NCBI GenBank assembly: GCA_035760965.1
Contig: DASTRY010000044.1
Coordinates: 1-64,000, forward strand
Source: JADGHX01 sp035760965
GTDB taxonomy: Bacteria; Pseudomonadota; Gammaproteobacteria; Steroidobacterales; Steroidobacteraceae
DNA length: 64,000 bases
Direction: 5' to 3'
Shown here: positions 24,994-33,470 of the stretch, piece by piece
Layout: each line of letters begins with the position of its first letter
How positions within the stretch are numbered: position 1 is the stretch's first letter
Translations under genes and position numbers: made by a program
The notes under the pieces: model-generated
Database searches by the model: none
What the model saw: only the letters and a program-made list of their open reading frames with translations
What the model was told of the DNA's origin: nothing

Positions 24994-27282
24994 ATGCCGA
25001 AAAAAATAGCACGCGCGCGAGCGCGCCTGGACGGGACCCACAGGGTATGGCTGACAAGAGGACCGTGCACCGTCGCGGGCCTCCTTGCCGTTGCCGCGTT
25101 CGGTCCGCAGCCCGCGTTCGCGCAGGCGCAGGCCCAATCGCCCTCCAATCTCGAGGAAGTGGTCGTCACCGCGCGCAAGCGCGACGAGTCGTTCCGCGAC
25201 GTGCCGATCACGGTGAATGTCTTCACGGCGCAGCAGATCCAGTCGGCAGGCATCGAGCGGCCGGCGGACTTCATCGCGCTCGTGCCGAACATGACGCTCG
25301 TCGAAACGCAGAACGCGGGCAACGCGTTCGTCGTCGTGCGCGGCATCTCACAGGCACGCAACAGCGAGCCCTCCGTGGCGGTGCTCGTCGATGGCGTGCT
25401 CGAAACGAACCCTGCCGAGTTCAATCAGCAGCTCTTCGACATCCAGCAGATCGAGGTGCTCAAGGGCCCGCAGGGCGCGCTCTACGGCCGCAACGCAATC
25501 GGCGGCGCGATCATCATCCGCACGAAGCCGCCGGGCGATGAGCTCGAAGGCACGGTGAAGGCCGCCTGGGACAACGGTCCCGGCGAGCGCGTGCAGGCGG
25601 CGGTGAGCGGTCCCGTCGGCAGCTCGCGGACGCTCAAGTTTTCCGCGGCAGGCTCGTACTACAACACCGAAGGCTACATTCCGAACACCTTTCTGCATCA
25701 GGATGCGGACCCGTTGCGTGACCTGTCCGGTCGCGTGCGCCTGCTGTGGGCGCCCAACGACACGTTCACAGCGGATTTCCGCGCCGGTGCCTCGCGCCTG
25801 CGCACGCAGGCGCTGTACTTCGTGATCCCGCGTTCGGACGAGGCGAACCCGTTCAGCTCGTTCACGACGCCGCCGAACGCGAACGACACGACCACGCCGA
25901 TCACGGTCAACAATCGCGGTGAGAACAATCGCGATCTGTACACCGGCGCGCTGAAGCTCGATTTCAAGCTCGGTGCCGGCACGCTCACGACGGTGAGCGC
26001 GTACGACAAGACGCGCGAGATCCTGACCGGCGACGCCTTCGATTTCCGTCCGCGCGACACGGCGGTCTTCGCGTTCCTTCCCAACATCGGCGTCGACCTG
26101 AATCAGAGCCAGTTCCTGGACGTCGAGTCCTACAGCCAGGAGATCCGGTTCACCTCGCCATCGGAAGGGCGCGTGCGCTGGATCGCGGGCGCCTACTACG
26201 TCCACACGGACCGCTTCATCTCGACGGGCAACATGGTGGACACGGGCGCAGGTGTGTTTCCCGTGTATCGCACGCCGAGCACCAATCCGCTCAATCCGCA
26301 GGCCACCTTCCTGGCAGACAGCCAGAAGCAAAATGCCTGGGCGCTGTTCGGCGATGTGACCTTCGAGCTGACCGACCGCCTCGAGCTCGACACGGCTCTG
26401 CGCTACGACGAGGACACGCGCAAGAACACGACGGAGACGCCGCCCTTCTTCCTGGCGCAGACGCTCGATCCCAATGCGTTCACCGGACAAGTGCGCAAGC
26501 ACACGTGGAGCGAGGCGCAGCCGAAGGCGACTCTGCGCTACAAGCCGAGCGAGGAGATCACGCTCTACGGCGGCTGGAGCCGCGGGTTCCGCAGCGGCGG
26601 CTTCAATCAGACGGGTGTGGGCGCGGTCGCCGCCGCCTCCGTACCGCCGATCTTCGGCGTCTCGGACCTGTTCGAGGCGGAAGTGGCGGATACGTGGGAA
26701 GTCGGGGCGAAGGGTCAGTTGTTCGATCGGCGCCTCAACGCCGGTCTCAGCCTGTATCGCACGAAGTCCGAGAACTCCTACTTCTTCGTCTTCCTCGCGG
26801 CGAACTCCACCCAGAACCTCGGCAACATTCCCGAGGTGATCTACAAGGGCGCGGAGCTCGAGCTGAACGGGCGCATCACCGACAACTGGACGGGCTACGT
26901 GAGTTATGGATACACGGACAGCGAGATCACCGTGGCGCCTGCGGGCTCCGACTTCAAAGGAAACCAGGCGCCGCTCGTCTCGCGCAGCACGCTGAACGTC
27001 GGCACGGAGTACCGGCAGCCGCTGCGCAGCGGCCTCAACGGCGTGCTCCGCATCGACTTCCAGGAAATCGGTCGCACCTGGTGGGACCCGGCCAACAGCA
27101 CCTCGCGCGATCCGGTGGACCTGCTCGATCTGCGCCTCGGGCTCGAGGGAGAGAGCTGGTCGGTCACGGCGTGGTCGAAAAACCTGACGAACGAGAAATA
27201 CAATGCCGAGTTCTCGCCGGGCGGTTTTCTGTTCCGCGCGTTGCCGCGCCGGTATGGAGTGGATTTCATCAAGCGCTTCTGA
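24994..27282 (+). CDS. TonB-dependent outer-membrane receptor
   Basis: 762 aa from ATG 24994, with GAGGGGGA ahead. A long signal peptide (about residues 1-45) ends in PAFAQAQA. The plug starts with NLEEVVVTARKRDESF and contains VEVLKGPQGALYGRNAIGG; the C-terminal beta-strand ends RRYGVDFIKRF with terminal Phe, as outer-membrane barrels need. It should bring a bulky or scarce substrate into the periplasm with TonB energy. It leads a plus-strand run (VOC, CoA ligase, MetE-like) and is probably controlled by the divergent IclR, so its cargo is likely the organic substrate of the island and not iron. Confidence 0.93.
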   Translation: MPKKIARARARLDGTHRVWLTRGPCTVAGLLAVAAFGPQPAFAQAQAQSPSNLEEVVVTARKRDESFRDVPITVNVFTAQQIQSAGIERPADFIALVPNMTLVETQNAGNAFVVVRGISQARNSEPSVAVLVDGVLETNPAEFNQQLFDIQQIEVLKGPQGALYGRNAIGGAIIIRTKPPGDELEGTVKAAWDNGPGERVQAAVSGPVGSSRTLKFSAAGSYYNTEGYIPNTFLHQDADPLRDLSGRVRLLWAPNDTFTADFRAGASRLRTQALYFVIPRSDEANPFSSFTTPPNANDTTTPITVNNRGENNRDLYTGALKLDFKLGAGTLTTVSAYDKTREILTGDAFDFRPRDTAVFAFLPNIGVDLNQSQFLDVESYSQEIRFTSPSEGRVRWIAGAYYVHTDRFISTGNMVDTGAGVFPVYRTPSTNPLNPQATFLADSQKQNAWALFGDVTFELTDRLELDTALRYDEDTRKNTTETPPFFLAQTLDPNAFTGQVRKHTWSEAQPKATLRYKPSEEITLYGGWSRGFRSGGFNQTGVGAVAAASVPPIFGVSDLFEAEVADTWEVGAKGQLFDRRLNAGLSLYRTKSENSYFFVFLAANSTQNLGNIPEVIYKGAELELNGRITDNWTGYVSYGYTDSEITVAPAGSDFKGNQAPLVSRSTLNVGTEYRQPLRSGLNGVLRIDFQEIGRTWWDPANSTSRDPVDLLDLRLGLEGESWSVTAWSKNLTNEKYNAEFSPGGFLFRALPRRYGVDFIKRF

Positions 27283-27350
27283 GGGCGCGGAATCGGAGCG
27301 CGACTACGGGCTCGCGCACGCACGAGCTCCAATTTCGAGGACCAGGCATC

Positions 27351-27887
27351 ATGGCTAGCTCTGCAAATCTTCCCTTACGGCTGCACCACACGGCCTATGT
27401 CTCGAGCAATCTCGAGGCCACGCGTCACTTCTACGAGGACATCATCGGCCTGCCGCTGCTCGCCACGTGGTGCGAATCGGACGAGCTGTTCGGCGCCGAG
27501 CGCGTCTACTGCCATTGCTTCTTCGGGCTCGCGGACGGCAGCGCGCTCGCGTTCTTCCAGTTCGCGGAGGAGCGCGATCAACAGCTCTTCGGGCCGAAGA
27601 TGCCGGCGACGCCCTTCCATCACATCGCGATGAAGGTGGACAAGGAGACGCAGGACGGCATCGAGAAGCGGCTGCGCGAGAACAACTACACCGAGCCGAA
27701 CATGTACGTGCTCGAGCACGGCTACTGCCGCTCGCTCTATTGCGTCGATCCGGACGGCATGATCTGCGAGTTCACGGTGGACCACCCGGACGTCGAGAAG
27801 ATCAACGAGACGCGACGCAAGGATGCGCATGCGGAGCTCGCTCGCTGGCTCGCCGGTGATCATCGCTCGAACAACATGTACCGCTGA
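27351..27887 (+). CDS. VOC-superfamily protein (glyoxalase/extradiol dioxygenase fold)
   Basis: 178 aa. Possible metal ligands: His in RLHHTAYV, His in FHHIAMKV and Glu in ICEFTVDH, spaced as in two-module VOC enzymes. The family includes type I extradiol dioxygenases, glyoxalases and isomerases; the short length argues against a full two-domain ring-cleaving enzyme. It lies 68 bases after the TonB receptor and 21 bases before the CoA ligase, in the same direction. A role in turning over an intermediate of the island is inferred. Confidence 0.85.
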   Translation: MASSANLPLRLHHTAYVSSNLEATRHFYEDIIGLPLLATWCESDELFGAERVYCHCFFGLADGSALAFFQFAEERDQQLFGPKMPATPFHHIAMKVDKETQDGIEKRLRENNYTEPNMYVLEHGYCRSLYCVDPDGMICEFTVDHPDVEKINETRRKDAHAELARWLAGDHRSNNMYR

Positions 27888-27908
27888 GCGCGCAGCGCCG
27901 AGAATTCG

Positions 27909-29234
27909 ATGTACGACGCCGAAGTCGCGCGGCGCCCGGTCGGGGAGCAGCTCCGAATTGATGCAGCCGCATATGAGGAGCAGGTGCGTTACCTGTTCGC
28001 ACGCTCGGAGTTCTATCGCAAGCGCCTGCAGGCGGCGGGCTTCAAGGATGCGGCGAGCGTCGGCCCGCTCGAGCACATTCACGAGCTGCCCTTCACCGAG
28101 AAGGACGATCTGCGCGCGACGCAGGCGGAGAGCCCGCCGTTCGGGGCGCACCTCGCCTGCGATCCGAACGATCTGGTGCGCATCTACTCCACCAGCGGCA
28201 CGACCGGTGTGCCGTGCTACATCGGGCTCACGCCGCGGGACCTCGACATGTACGCGACGAACGTCGCGCGCGGCTACACGGCAGCGGGCTTCCGCAAGGG
28301 GCAGCGCATCGCGGTGGGTTTCAACGCCGGGCCGTTCGTCGCGGGCGCGGTGTACTACGGCTTCGACAAGATCGGCTGCAACGTCATCCCGGTCGGCACC
28401 GGCAACACGGAACGCCTGATCGGCGCGATTCAATATCTCGGCGCGACGGGCATCAGCTGCACGCCCTCATACGGCCTGTATCTGATCGACTGGTGCAAGG
28501 AGCACGGCATCGACACGCGCAAGCTCGGCTTGAAGAACATGATCACGGCCGCCGAGCCGGGCGGCGGCGATCCGATGATCCGCGAACGGATCGAGTCGGC
28601 GTTCGGGTGCCAGGTGCGCGAGTCGATGGGCATCGGCGACATCTCGCTGTCCGTGTGGGCCGAGGACGAGGACGGCAACGGCATGAATCTCGCCGCGCGC
28701 GGTTTCGTGCATGTCGAGCTCATCGATCCGCAGACCGGGAAGAACGTGCCATGGGAGCACGAGGCGCGCGGCGAGCTCGTCTACACGGCGCTGCGCCGCG
28801 AAGCCATGCCGCTGCTGCGTTTTCGCAGCCGCGATCACGTGGTCGTGAACATGAAGCCGAACCCGACCGGACGCACGGGCCCGCGCATCCGCTGCGTCGG
28901 GCGCACGGACGACATGCTCATCGTGCGCGGCGTGAACCTCTATCCCACCGCGATTCGCGGCGTGCTGGCGGACTTCCGCCCGCAAGTCGCGGAGATCTTC
29001 CGCATCCGGCCGCGCACGCGCGGGGTCGCCCAGCAGCCGCCGCTGCCGATCGTCGTCGAGCTCGGGCCGAACGTGAAGACCGAGCCGGAAGGCTTGCGGC
29101 AGCGCCTGACGGACGAGATCCGCGCACGCCTATTCGTGAATGCCGATGTGCAGCTGGTACCCTACGGGTCCTTACCTCGCGACACTTACAAATCGCGGCT
29201 GGTGGAGTATCCGGCTGCGGGAGGCACAACGTGA
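27909..29234 (+). CDS. Phenylacetate-CoA ligase-like (PaaK family) adenylate-forming enzyme
   Basis: 441 aa, the usual size for PaaK. The AMP/phosphate loop is YSTSGTTGVPCYIG near residue 97; the ESMGIGDISLS and RCVGRTDDMLIVRGVNLYP blocks are the adenylate and hinge motifs; the C-terminal domain is short as in PaaK. It should activate a carboxylic acid to its CoA thioester, most likely an aromatic one by family. The stop overlaps the next start as GTGA, so it is translationally coupled to a MetE-like gene, an unusual partner. Confidence 0.9.
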   Translation: MYDAEVARRPVGEQLRIDAAAYEEQVRYLFARSEFYRKRLQAAGFKDAASVGPLEHIHELPFTEKDDLRATQAESPPFGAHLACDPNDLVRIYSTSGTTGVPCYIGLTPRDLDMYATNVARGYTAAGFRKGQRIAVGFNAGPFVAGAVYYGFDKIGCNVIPVGTGNTERLIGAIQYLGATGISCTPSYGLYLIDWCKEHGIDTRKLGLKNMITAAEPGGGDPMIRERIESAFGCQVRESMGIGDISLSVWAEDEDGNGMNLAARGFVHVELIDPQTGKNVPWEHEARGELVYTALRREAMPLLRFRSRDHVVVNMKPNPTGRTGPRIRCVGRTDDMLIVRGVNLYPTAIRGVLADFRPQVAEIFRIRPRTRGVAQQPPLPIVVELGPNVKTEPEGLRQRLTDEIRARLFVNADVQLVPYGSLPRDTYKSRLVEYPAAGGTT

Positions 29235-30253
29235 CCCTGTTTCCTTGCACGCTCGTCGGCAGCTATCCCCAACCGAACTGGCTCATCGATCGCAAGGCGT
29301 TGTCGGGCCGATTTCCGCCGCGCACGCGCGCGCGCGAGCTCTGGCGCGTGGCCGAGCCCTATCTCGAAGAGGCGCTGCAGGATGCCACGCGCCTCGCCGT
29401 CAACGATCAGATCGCGGCCGGCGTCGACATCGTGACGGACGGGGAGGTCCGCCGCGAGAGCTACTCGAACTTCTTCGCGACGGCGCTGGATGGCGTCGAC
29501 TACGAGAACCCCGGCGAGGCGCTGGATCGTAGCGGCGAGCCGGTGAAGGTGCCGCGCGTCGTCGGCCCGCTGCGCCGTTCACGGCCCGTGTGCGTCGACG
29601 ATGTGCGCTTTCTGCGTTCGCTCACCGACAAGCCGATCAAGTACACGGTGCCCGGGCCATTCACGATGGCGCAGCAGGCGAAGAACGAATACTACAAATC
29701 CGAAGCCGAGTGTGCGCTCGCCTATGCGGCGGCGCTGAACGAGGAGATCAAGGACCTGTTCGCCGCCGGCGCCGACGTCGTGCAGCTCGACGAGCCGTAC
29801 ATGCAGGCGCGCGCCGCCAAGGCGGAGCAGTATGGGATCGAGGCGCTGAATCGTGCGCTCGAAGGGGTGCAGGGCAAGACGGCCGTGCACATCTGCTTCG
29901 GGTACGCGGCGTTGATCCATTCCCGGCCGTCGGCGTATTCGTTCCTGCCGCAGCTCGCGCGGTCCCGGGCGAATCAGATTTCGATCGAGACGGCGCAGTC
30001 GAATCTCGATTGCTCGATCTTGCGGCAGCTGCCCGACAAAGAAATCCTGCTCGGCGTCATTGATCTGTCGACGCCGAACGTCGAGACGCCGGAGCTCGTG
30101 AAACAGCGCGTCAAGCGCGCGCTGCCGTACATCGAGCCCGAGCGCGTGGTGCTCGCGCCCGACTGCGGCATGAAGTACCTGAGCCGCGAGGTCGCGTTTG
30201 GCAAGCTGAGGGCGATGTCGCAAGCGGCGCATGAGCTGCGCGCCGGGCACTGA
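29231..30253 (+). CDS. Core-MetE protein, paralog 3
   Basis: 340 aa from a GTG that overlaps the CoA-ligase stop (GTGA). Entry motif CTLVGSYPQP, closest of the four to the IGSFPQT of true MetE. Zinc site: His220, Cys222 (HICFGYA), Glu253 (SIETAQSNL), Cys312 (PDCGMKYL). It alone keeps the canonical VQLDEPYM block for the amino-acid substrate. It could be a real methionine synthase of the folate-independent kind, or a thiol transferase acting after the ligase. The coupling with a CoA ligase favours the second; this is inference. Confidence 0.88.
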   Translation: MTLFPCTLVGSYPQPNWLIDRKALSGRFPPRTRARELWRVAEPYLEEALQDATRLAVNDQIAAGVDIVTDGEVRRESYSNFFATALDGVDYENPGEALDRSGEPVKVPRVVGPLRRSRPVCVDDVRFLRSLTDKPIKYTVPGPFTMAQQAKNEYYKSEAECALAYAAALNEEIKDLFAAGADVVQLDEPYMQARAAKAEQYGIEALNRALEGVQGKTAVHICFGYAALIHSRPSAYSFLPQLARSRANQISIETAQSNLDCSILRQLPDKEILLGVIDLSTPNVETPELVKQRVKRALPYIEPERVVLAPDCGMKYLSREVAFGKLRAMSQAAHELRAGH

Positions 30254-30261
30254 AGCAGCGG

Positions 30262-31236
30262 TCAGCGGCAGCAGCGCTCAGCGGCGGGACCGCCCGCCCC
30301 GTTGCGCCATTCACGCGGCGTGCATCCGTAGCGCCGCTTGAACGCGCGCGTGAAATGCGCGGCATCTTCGAACCCGACTGCGAACGCAATCTGCGTGACG
30401 GTGCGATCGTTGAACCGCGGATCGCGCAAGTCGTTCGCCGCCTGCTCGAGCCGCCGCAACCAGATCTGCGCGCTGAGCGACGTACCGACCGTCGCGAGGA
30501 TCTGGTCGAGCCGGCGCCGACTCAGTCCCTGAGCCGCAGCGACACGCTGTGCCGTGAGGGTGGGATCGGCGAGCTCGGCATCGATGAACGCCAGCGTCGC
30601 CGCAATGCGCTCCGCATTCCGGCCCGTGAGCGAGTCGCCGCCCGGCAGCCGCGGCACGCCGACCATCTGCACCATGCTCGCAAGGGCCGCCATGCGCTGC
30701 TCCGGCTCGAGAAGCGGTGCGGCCTCGACGAGGTTCGTCAGCGCGTTGCGCAGAAACGCGGCGCCCGGCTCCTGCGTATCGAACACCTGTGCGGTCCGCC
30801 GCTCGAGCCCCTCGCGCCGGCTCAGCACCGCGTGTCGCGGCATCTGCATGAACGCGATTCGCGAGGACGGGCCCGCCGCTTCGAGATCGAAGGGCGCGAG
30901 CCCATCGAGCACGCAGAAATCGCCCGCCGTGAGCGTGCATTCGCGGCCGCATTGCGCCGCAGCCGTGGCGCCTTCGAGCTGCAGCATCACCGAGAACATC
31001 GGCGGCGAATCGTGGCGGGGCAGGTAACTGACGCGCACCGGCGGCGACAAGACCGTCCACAGGTGACCGGAACCGAGCGGGATGCCGCGGATGCGCCCGA
31101 CGCTCGGATTGACCGGCGGCTTGCACACCGACAGACCGGGAAACAGCTTGCCGGCCGAGCGCATCCAGACCGCCGCGCGCTCCGGCTCCTCGACGCTCGC
31201 AAGATCGAGCTCGGATGATTCGAACGATGCCGCCAC
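30262..31236 (-). CDS. AraC-family transcriptional regulator
   Basis: 324 aa from GTG 31236, chosen because GAGG lies 5 bases ahead and the translation then starts just before the conserved part; the frame stays open to 31308. An N-terminal AraC-binding-like domain spans residues about 10-190 (PRHDSPPMFSVMLQLEG, GDFCVLDGLAPFDL). The C-terminal double helix-turn-helix has LTAQRVAAAQGLSRRRLDQIL and VTQIAFAVGFEDAAHFTRAF. It is divergent from the acetoacetyl-CoA synthetase gene, with 131 bases between, and probably activates it. Confidence 0.9.
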   Translation of the reverse strand: MAASFESSELDLASVEEPERAAVWMRSAGKLFPGLSVCKPPVNPSVGRIRGIPLGSGHLWTVLSPPVRVSYLPRHDSPPMFSVMLQLEGATAAAQCGRECTLTAGDFCVLDGLAPFDLEAAGPSSRIAFMQMPRHAVLSRREGLERRTAQVFDTQEPGAAFLRNALTNLVEAAPLLEPEQRMAALASMVQMVGVPRLPGGDSLTGRNAERIAATLAFIDAELADPTLTAQRVAAAQGLSRRRLDQILATVGTSLSAQIWLRRLEQAANDLRDPRFNDRTVTQIAFAVGFEDAAHFTRAFKRRYGCTPREWRNGAGGPAAERCCR

Positions 31237-31367
31237 AACCGCCTCGCCGTGACCCCCTGGGCGGTGGTAGTTTCTATCGCAGGCAAGGGTTCTCGCCACA
31301 GGAATCAAGCTCGCGCCGCGCGGCTTGTCTGATCATCGGACGGCAGACCATTTCGAGGGGGACGAAC

Positions 31368-33470
31368 ATGGGGGCATCCGGGGCTGCCAGCCTGGCCGAG
31401 GCAGTTTCTGCTGCCGTCTCGCCCGGCGGGCGCGGCAGGGTTCGCGCGGGCGAGATCCTGTGGAAGCCGCACCCGGAGCAGGCCGCCAAGTCGAATCTCG
31501 CCGCGTTCATGCGCTGGCTCGAATTGCGCCGGCACTTGCGCTTTCGCACCTACGATGAGCTCTGGCTGTGGTCCGTGACCGACCTCGACGGCTTCTGGGC
31601 CGCGATCTGGGACTACTTCCTCATCCAGTCCTCCGTCCCGTATTCGCGCGTGCTCGCCCGGCGGACCATGCCGGGCGCGCAATGGTTTCCCGGCGCACGG
31701 CTGAACTATGCCGAGCATGCGTTACGTCACGAGCGGCCCGGCGTCGACGCCTTGCTGTTCCAGGGCGAAACGATTCCGCTCTCGCGCCTGACGTGGACCG
31801 AGCTCGGCGCGCAGGTCCGCATCCTCGCCACGCGCCTGCGTGCGCTTGGGGTGAAGCCCGGCGATCGGGTCGTTGCCTGCCTGCCGAACGTTCCCGAAGC
31901 CGTCGTCGCGCTGCTCGCCACGGCCAGCATCGGTGCGATCTGGGCGAGCTGCGGCCCGGATTTCGGCAGCCGCGGTGTGCTCGATCGCTTCGCGCAGCTC
32001 GATCCGAAGGTGCTCTTCTGCGTGACGCGCTATCGCTACGGCGGAACGATGTTCGAGCGCGTCGAGCCGATGCGCGAGGTGATCGCGCAGCTCGGCTCGC
32101 TGCGTCATGTCGTGCATCTGCCTCAGCACGGCGAGACGCGCGCCGCGTGCGAGGAGCTCCGTGCGTTGAGCTGGGTGGACCTCATGGACCATCCGCCGGT
32201 GCCGCCCGCGGCGTTCGCGTTCGAGCAGGTCTCGTTCGATCATCCGCTGTGGATCCTCTTCACCTCGGGCACCACGGGCCTGCCGAAGCCGATCGTTCAC
32301 GGCCACGGCGGCATCCTGCTCGAGCAGCTGAAGCACCTGAGCTTCAACTTCAACGTGCGGCCGCGTCAGCGCATCCTGTACTACACGACGACCGGCTGGA
32401 TGATGTGGAATTTCCTTGCGAGCGCGCTGCTCTCGGACGTCGTGCCGGTGCTGTACGACGGCAGCGCCGTGTTCCCGGACATCGAAGTGCTCTGGAAGCT
32501 CGCGGACCAGTCCGGTGCCACGCTCTTCGGCGCGAGCCCGGCGTACATCAAGGCGCTGCAGCGCGCCGGCGTCGTTCCCCGCAGGAAGTTCGCGCTCACG
32601 CAGTTGAAATCCATCTCGCTCGCCGGCTCGCCGGTCAGCCCCGAATGCATGGCATGGTGCTACGACAACGTGAAGTCCGACTTGTGGGTCGCGCCCGGCA
32701 GCGGCGGCACCGAAGTCTGCACGGGATTCTTCGGCGGTGTGGTCGATCTTCCCGTGCGCGCAGGTGAGATGCAGGCGCGCACGCTCGGTTGCGCCGCGTA
32801 CGTGTTCAACGAGCGCGGCGAGCGCGTCGTCAACGAAGTGGGCGAGCTCGTCATCACGGAGCCCATGCCATCCATGCCGCTGTATTTCTGGCGGGACCCG
32901 GATGGCCGGCGCTATCGCGAGTCCTACTTCGACATGTTTCCCGGTGTGTGGCGGCACGGTGATCTCTGCCGCATCAATCGTCGCGGCGGCAGCTACATTC
33001 CGGGGCGCTCGGACGCGGCATTGCTGAAGCATGGCGTGCGCATCGGTACGTCCGAGATCTATCGCGCGCTGGCCGCGGTGCCGGAGGTAGAAGATGCGCT
33101 GGTCGTCTGTCTCGAGCTGCCGAGCGGCGACTTCTTCCTTCCGCTCTTCGTGCGCTTGCGCGACGGCCTCCAGCTCGACGGTCGCCTGACCGAGACCATT
33201 CGCGCGACGCTGCGCCGGGACTGCTCGCCGCGCCACGTTCCGGACCGCGTCTATCAGATCGATAGCGTTCCCTACACGCGCATGGGGAAGAAGCTCGAGG
33301 TACCCGTGAAGCGCATTCTCATGGGCGTCCCCGCGGCGAAAGCGACCGATCTCGCGAACGTCGCAGACCCTGCGGCGCTCGATTTCTTCGTCCGCTTCGC
33401 GAAGCGGCAGACTGACTACTCCCTGCGCGGGATGGCCCGACGGATGGTGACGGCACATGAAGCGAAGTGA
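31368..33470 (+). CDS. Acetoacetate-CoA ligase (acetoacetyl-CoA synthetase)
   Basis: 700 aa from ATG 31368 with GAGGGGGA ahead. AMP-binding motif FTSGTTGLPKPIVHGHGG; family-specific blocks WFPGARLNYAEH near the N-terminus, VAPGSGGTEVCTGFFGG, and LLKHGVRIGTSEIYRA; the catalytic Lys is in YTRMGKKLEVPVKR. It makes acetoacetyl-CoA from acetoacetate, ATP and CoA, and would feed an end product of ring or chain breakdown into central metabolism. Its 3' end overlaps the start of MetE-like paralog 4 by 14 bases. Closely related ligases may use other beta-keto acids. Confidence 0.92.
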   Translation: MGASGAASLAEAVSAAVSPGGRGRVRAGEILWKPHPEQAAKSNLAAFMRWLELRRHLRFRTYDELWLWSVTDLDGFWAAIWDYFLIQSSVPYSRVLARRTMPGAQWFPGARLNYAEHALRHERPGVDALLFQGETIPLSRLTWTELGAQVRILATRLRALGVKPGDRVVACLPNVPEAVVALLATASIGAIWASCGPDFGSRGVLDRFAQLDPKVLFCVTRYRYGGTMFERVEPMREVIAQLGSLRHVVHLPQHGETRAACEELRALSWVDLMDHPPVPPAAFAFEQVSFDHPLWILFTSGTTGLPKPIVHGHGGILLEQLKHLSFNFNVRPRQRILYYTTTGWMMWNFLASALLSDVVPVLYDGSAVFPDIEVLWKLADQSGATLFGASPAYIKALQRAGVVPRRKFALTQLKSISLAGSPVSPECMAWCYDNVKSDLWVAPGSGGTEVCTGFFGGVVDLPVRAGEMQARTLGCAAYVFNERGERVVNEVGELVITEPMPSMPLYFWRDPDGRRYRESYFDMFPGVWRHGDLCRINRRGGSYIPGRSDAALLKHGVRIGTSEIYRALAAVPEVEDALVVCLELPSGDFFLPLFVRLRDGLQLDGRLTETIRATLRRDCSPRHVPDRVYQIDSVPYTRMGKKLEVPVKRILMGVPAAKATDLANVADPAALDFFVRFAKRQTDYSLRGMARRMVTAHEAK

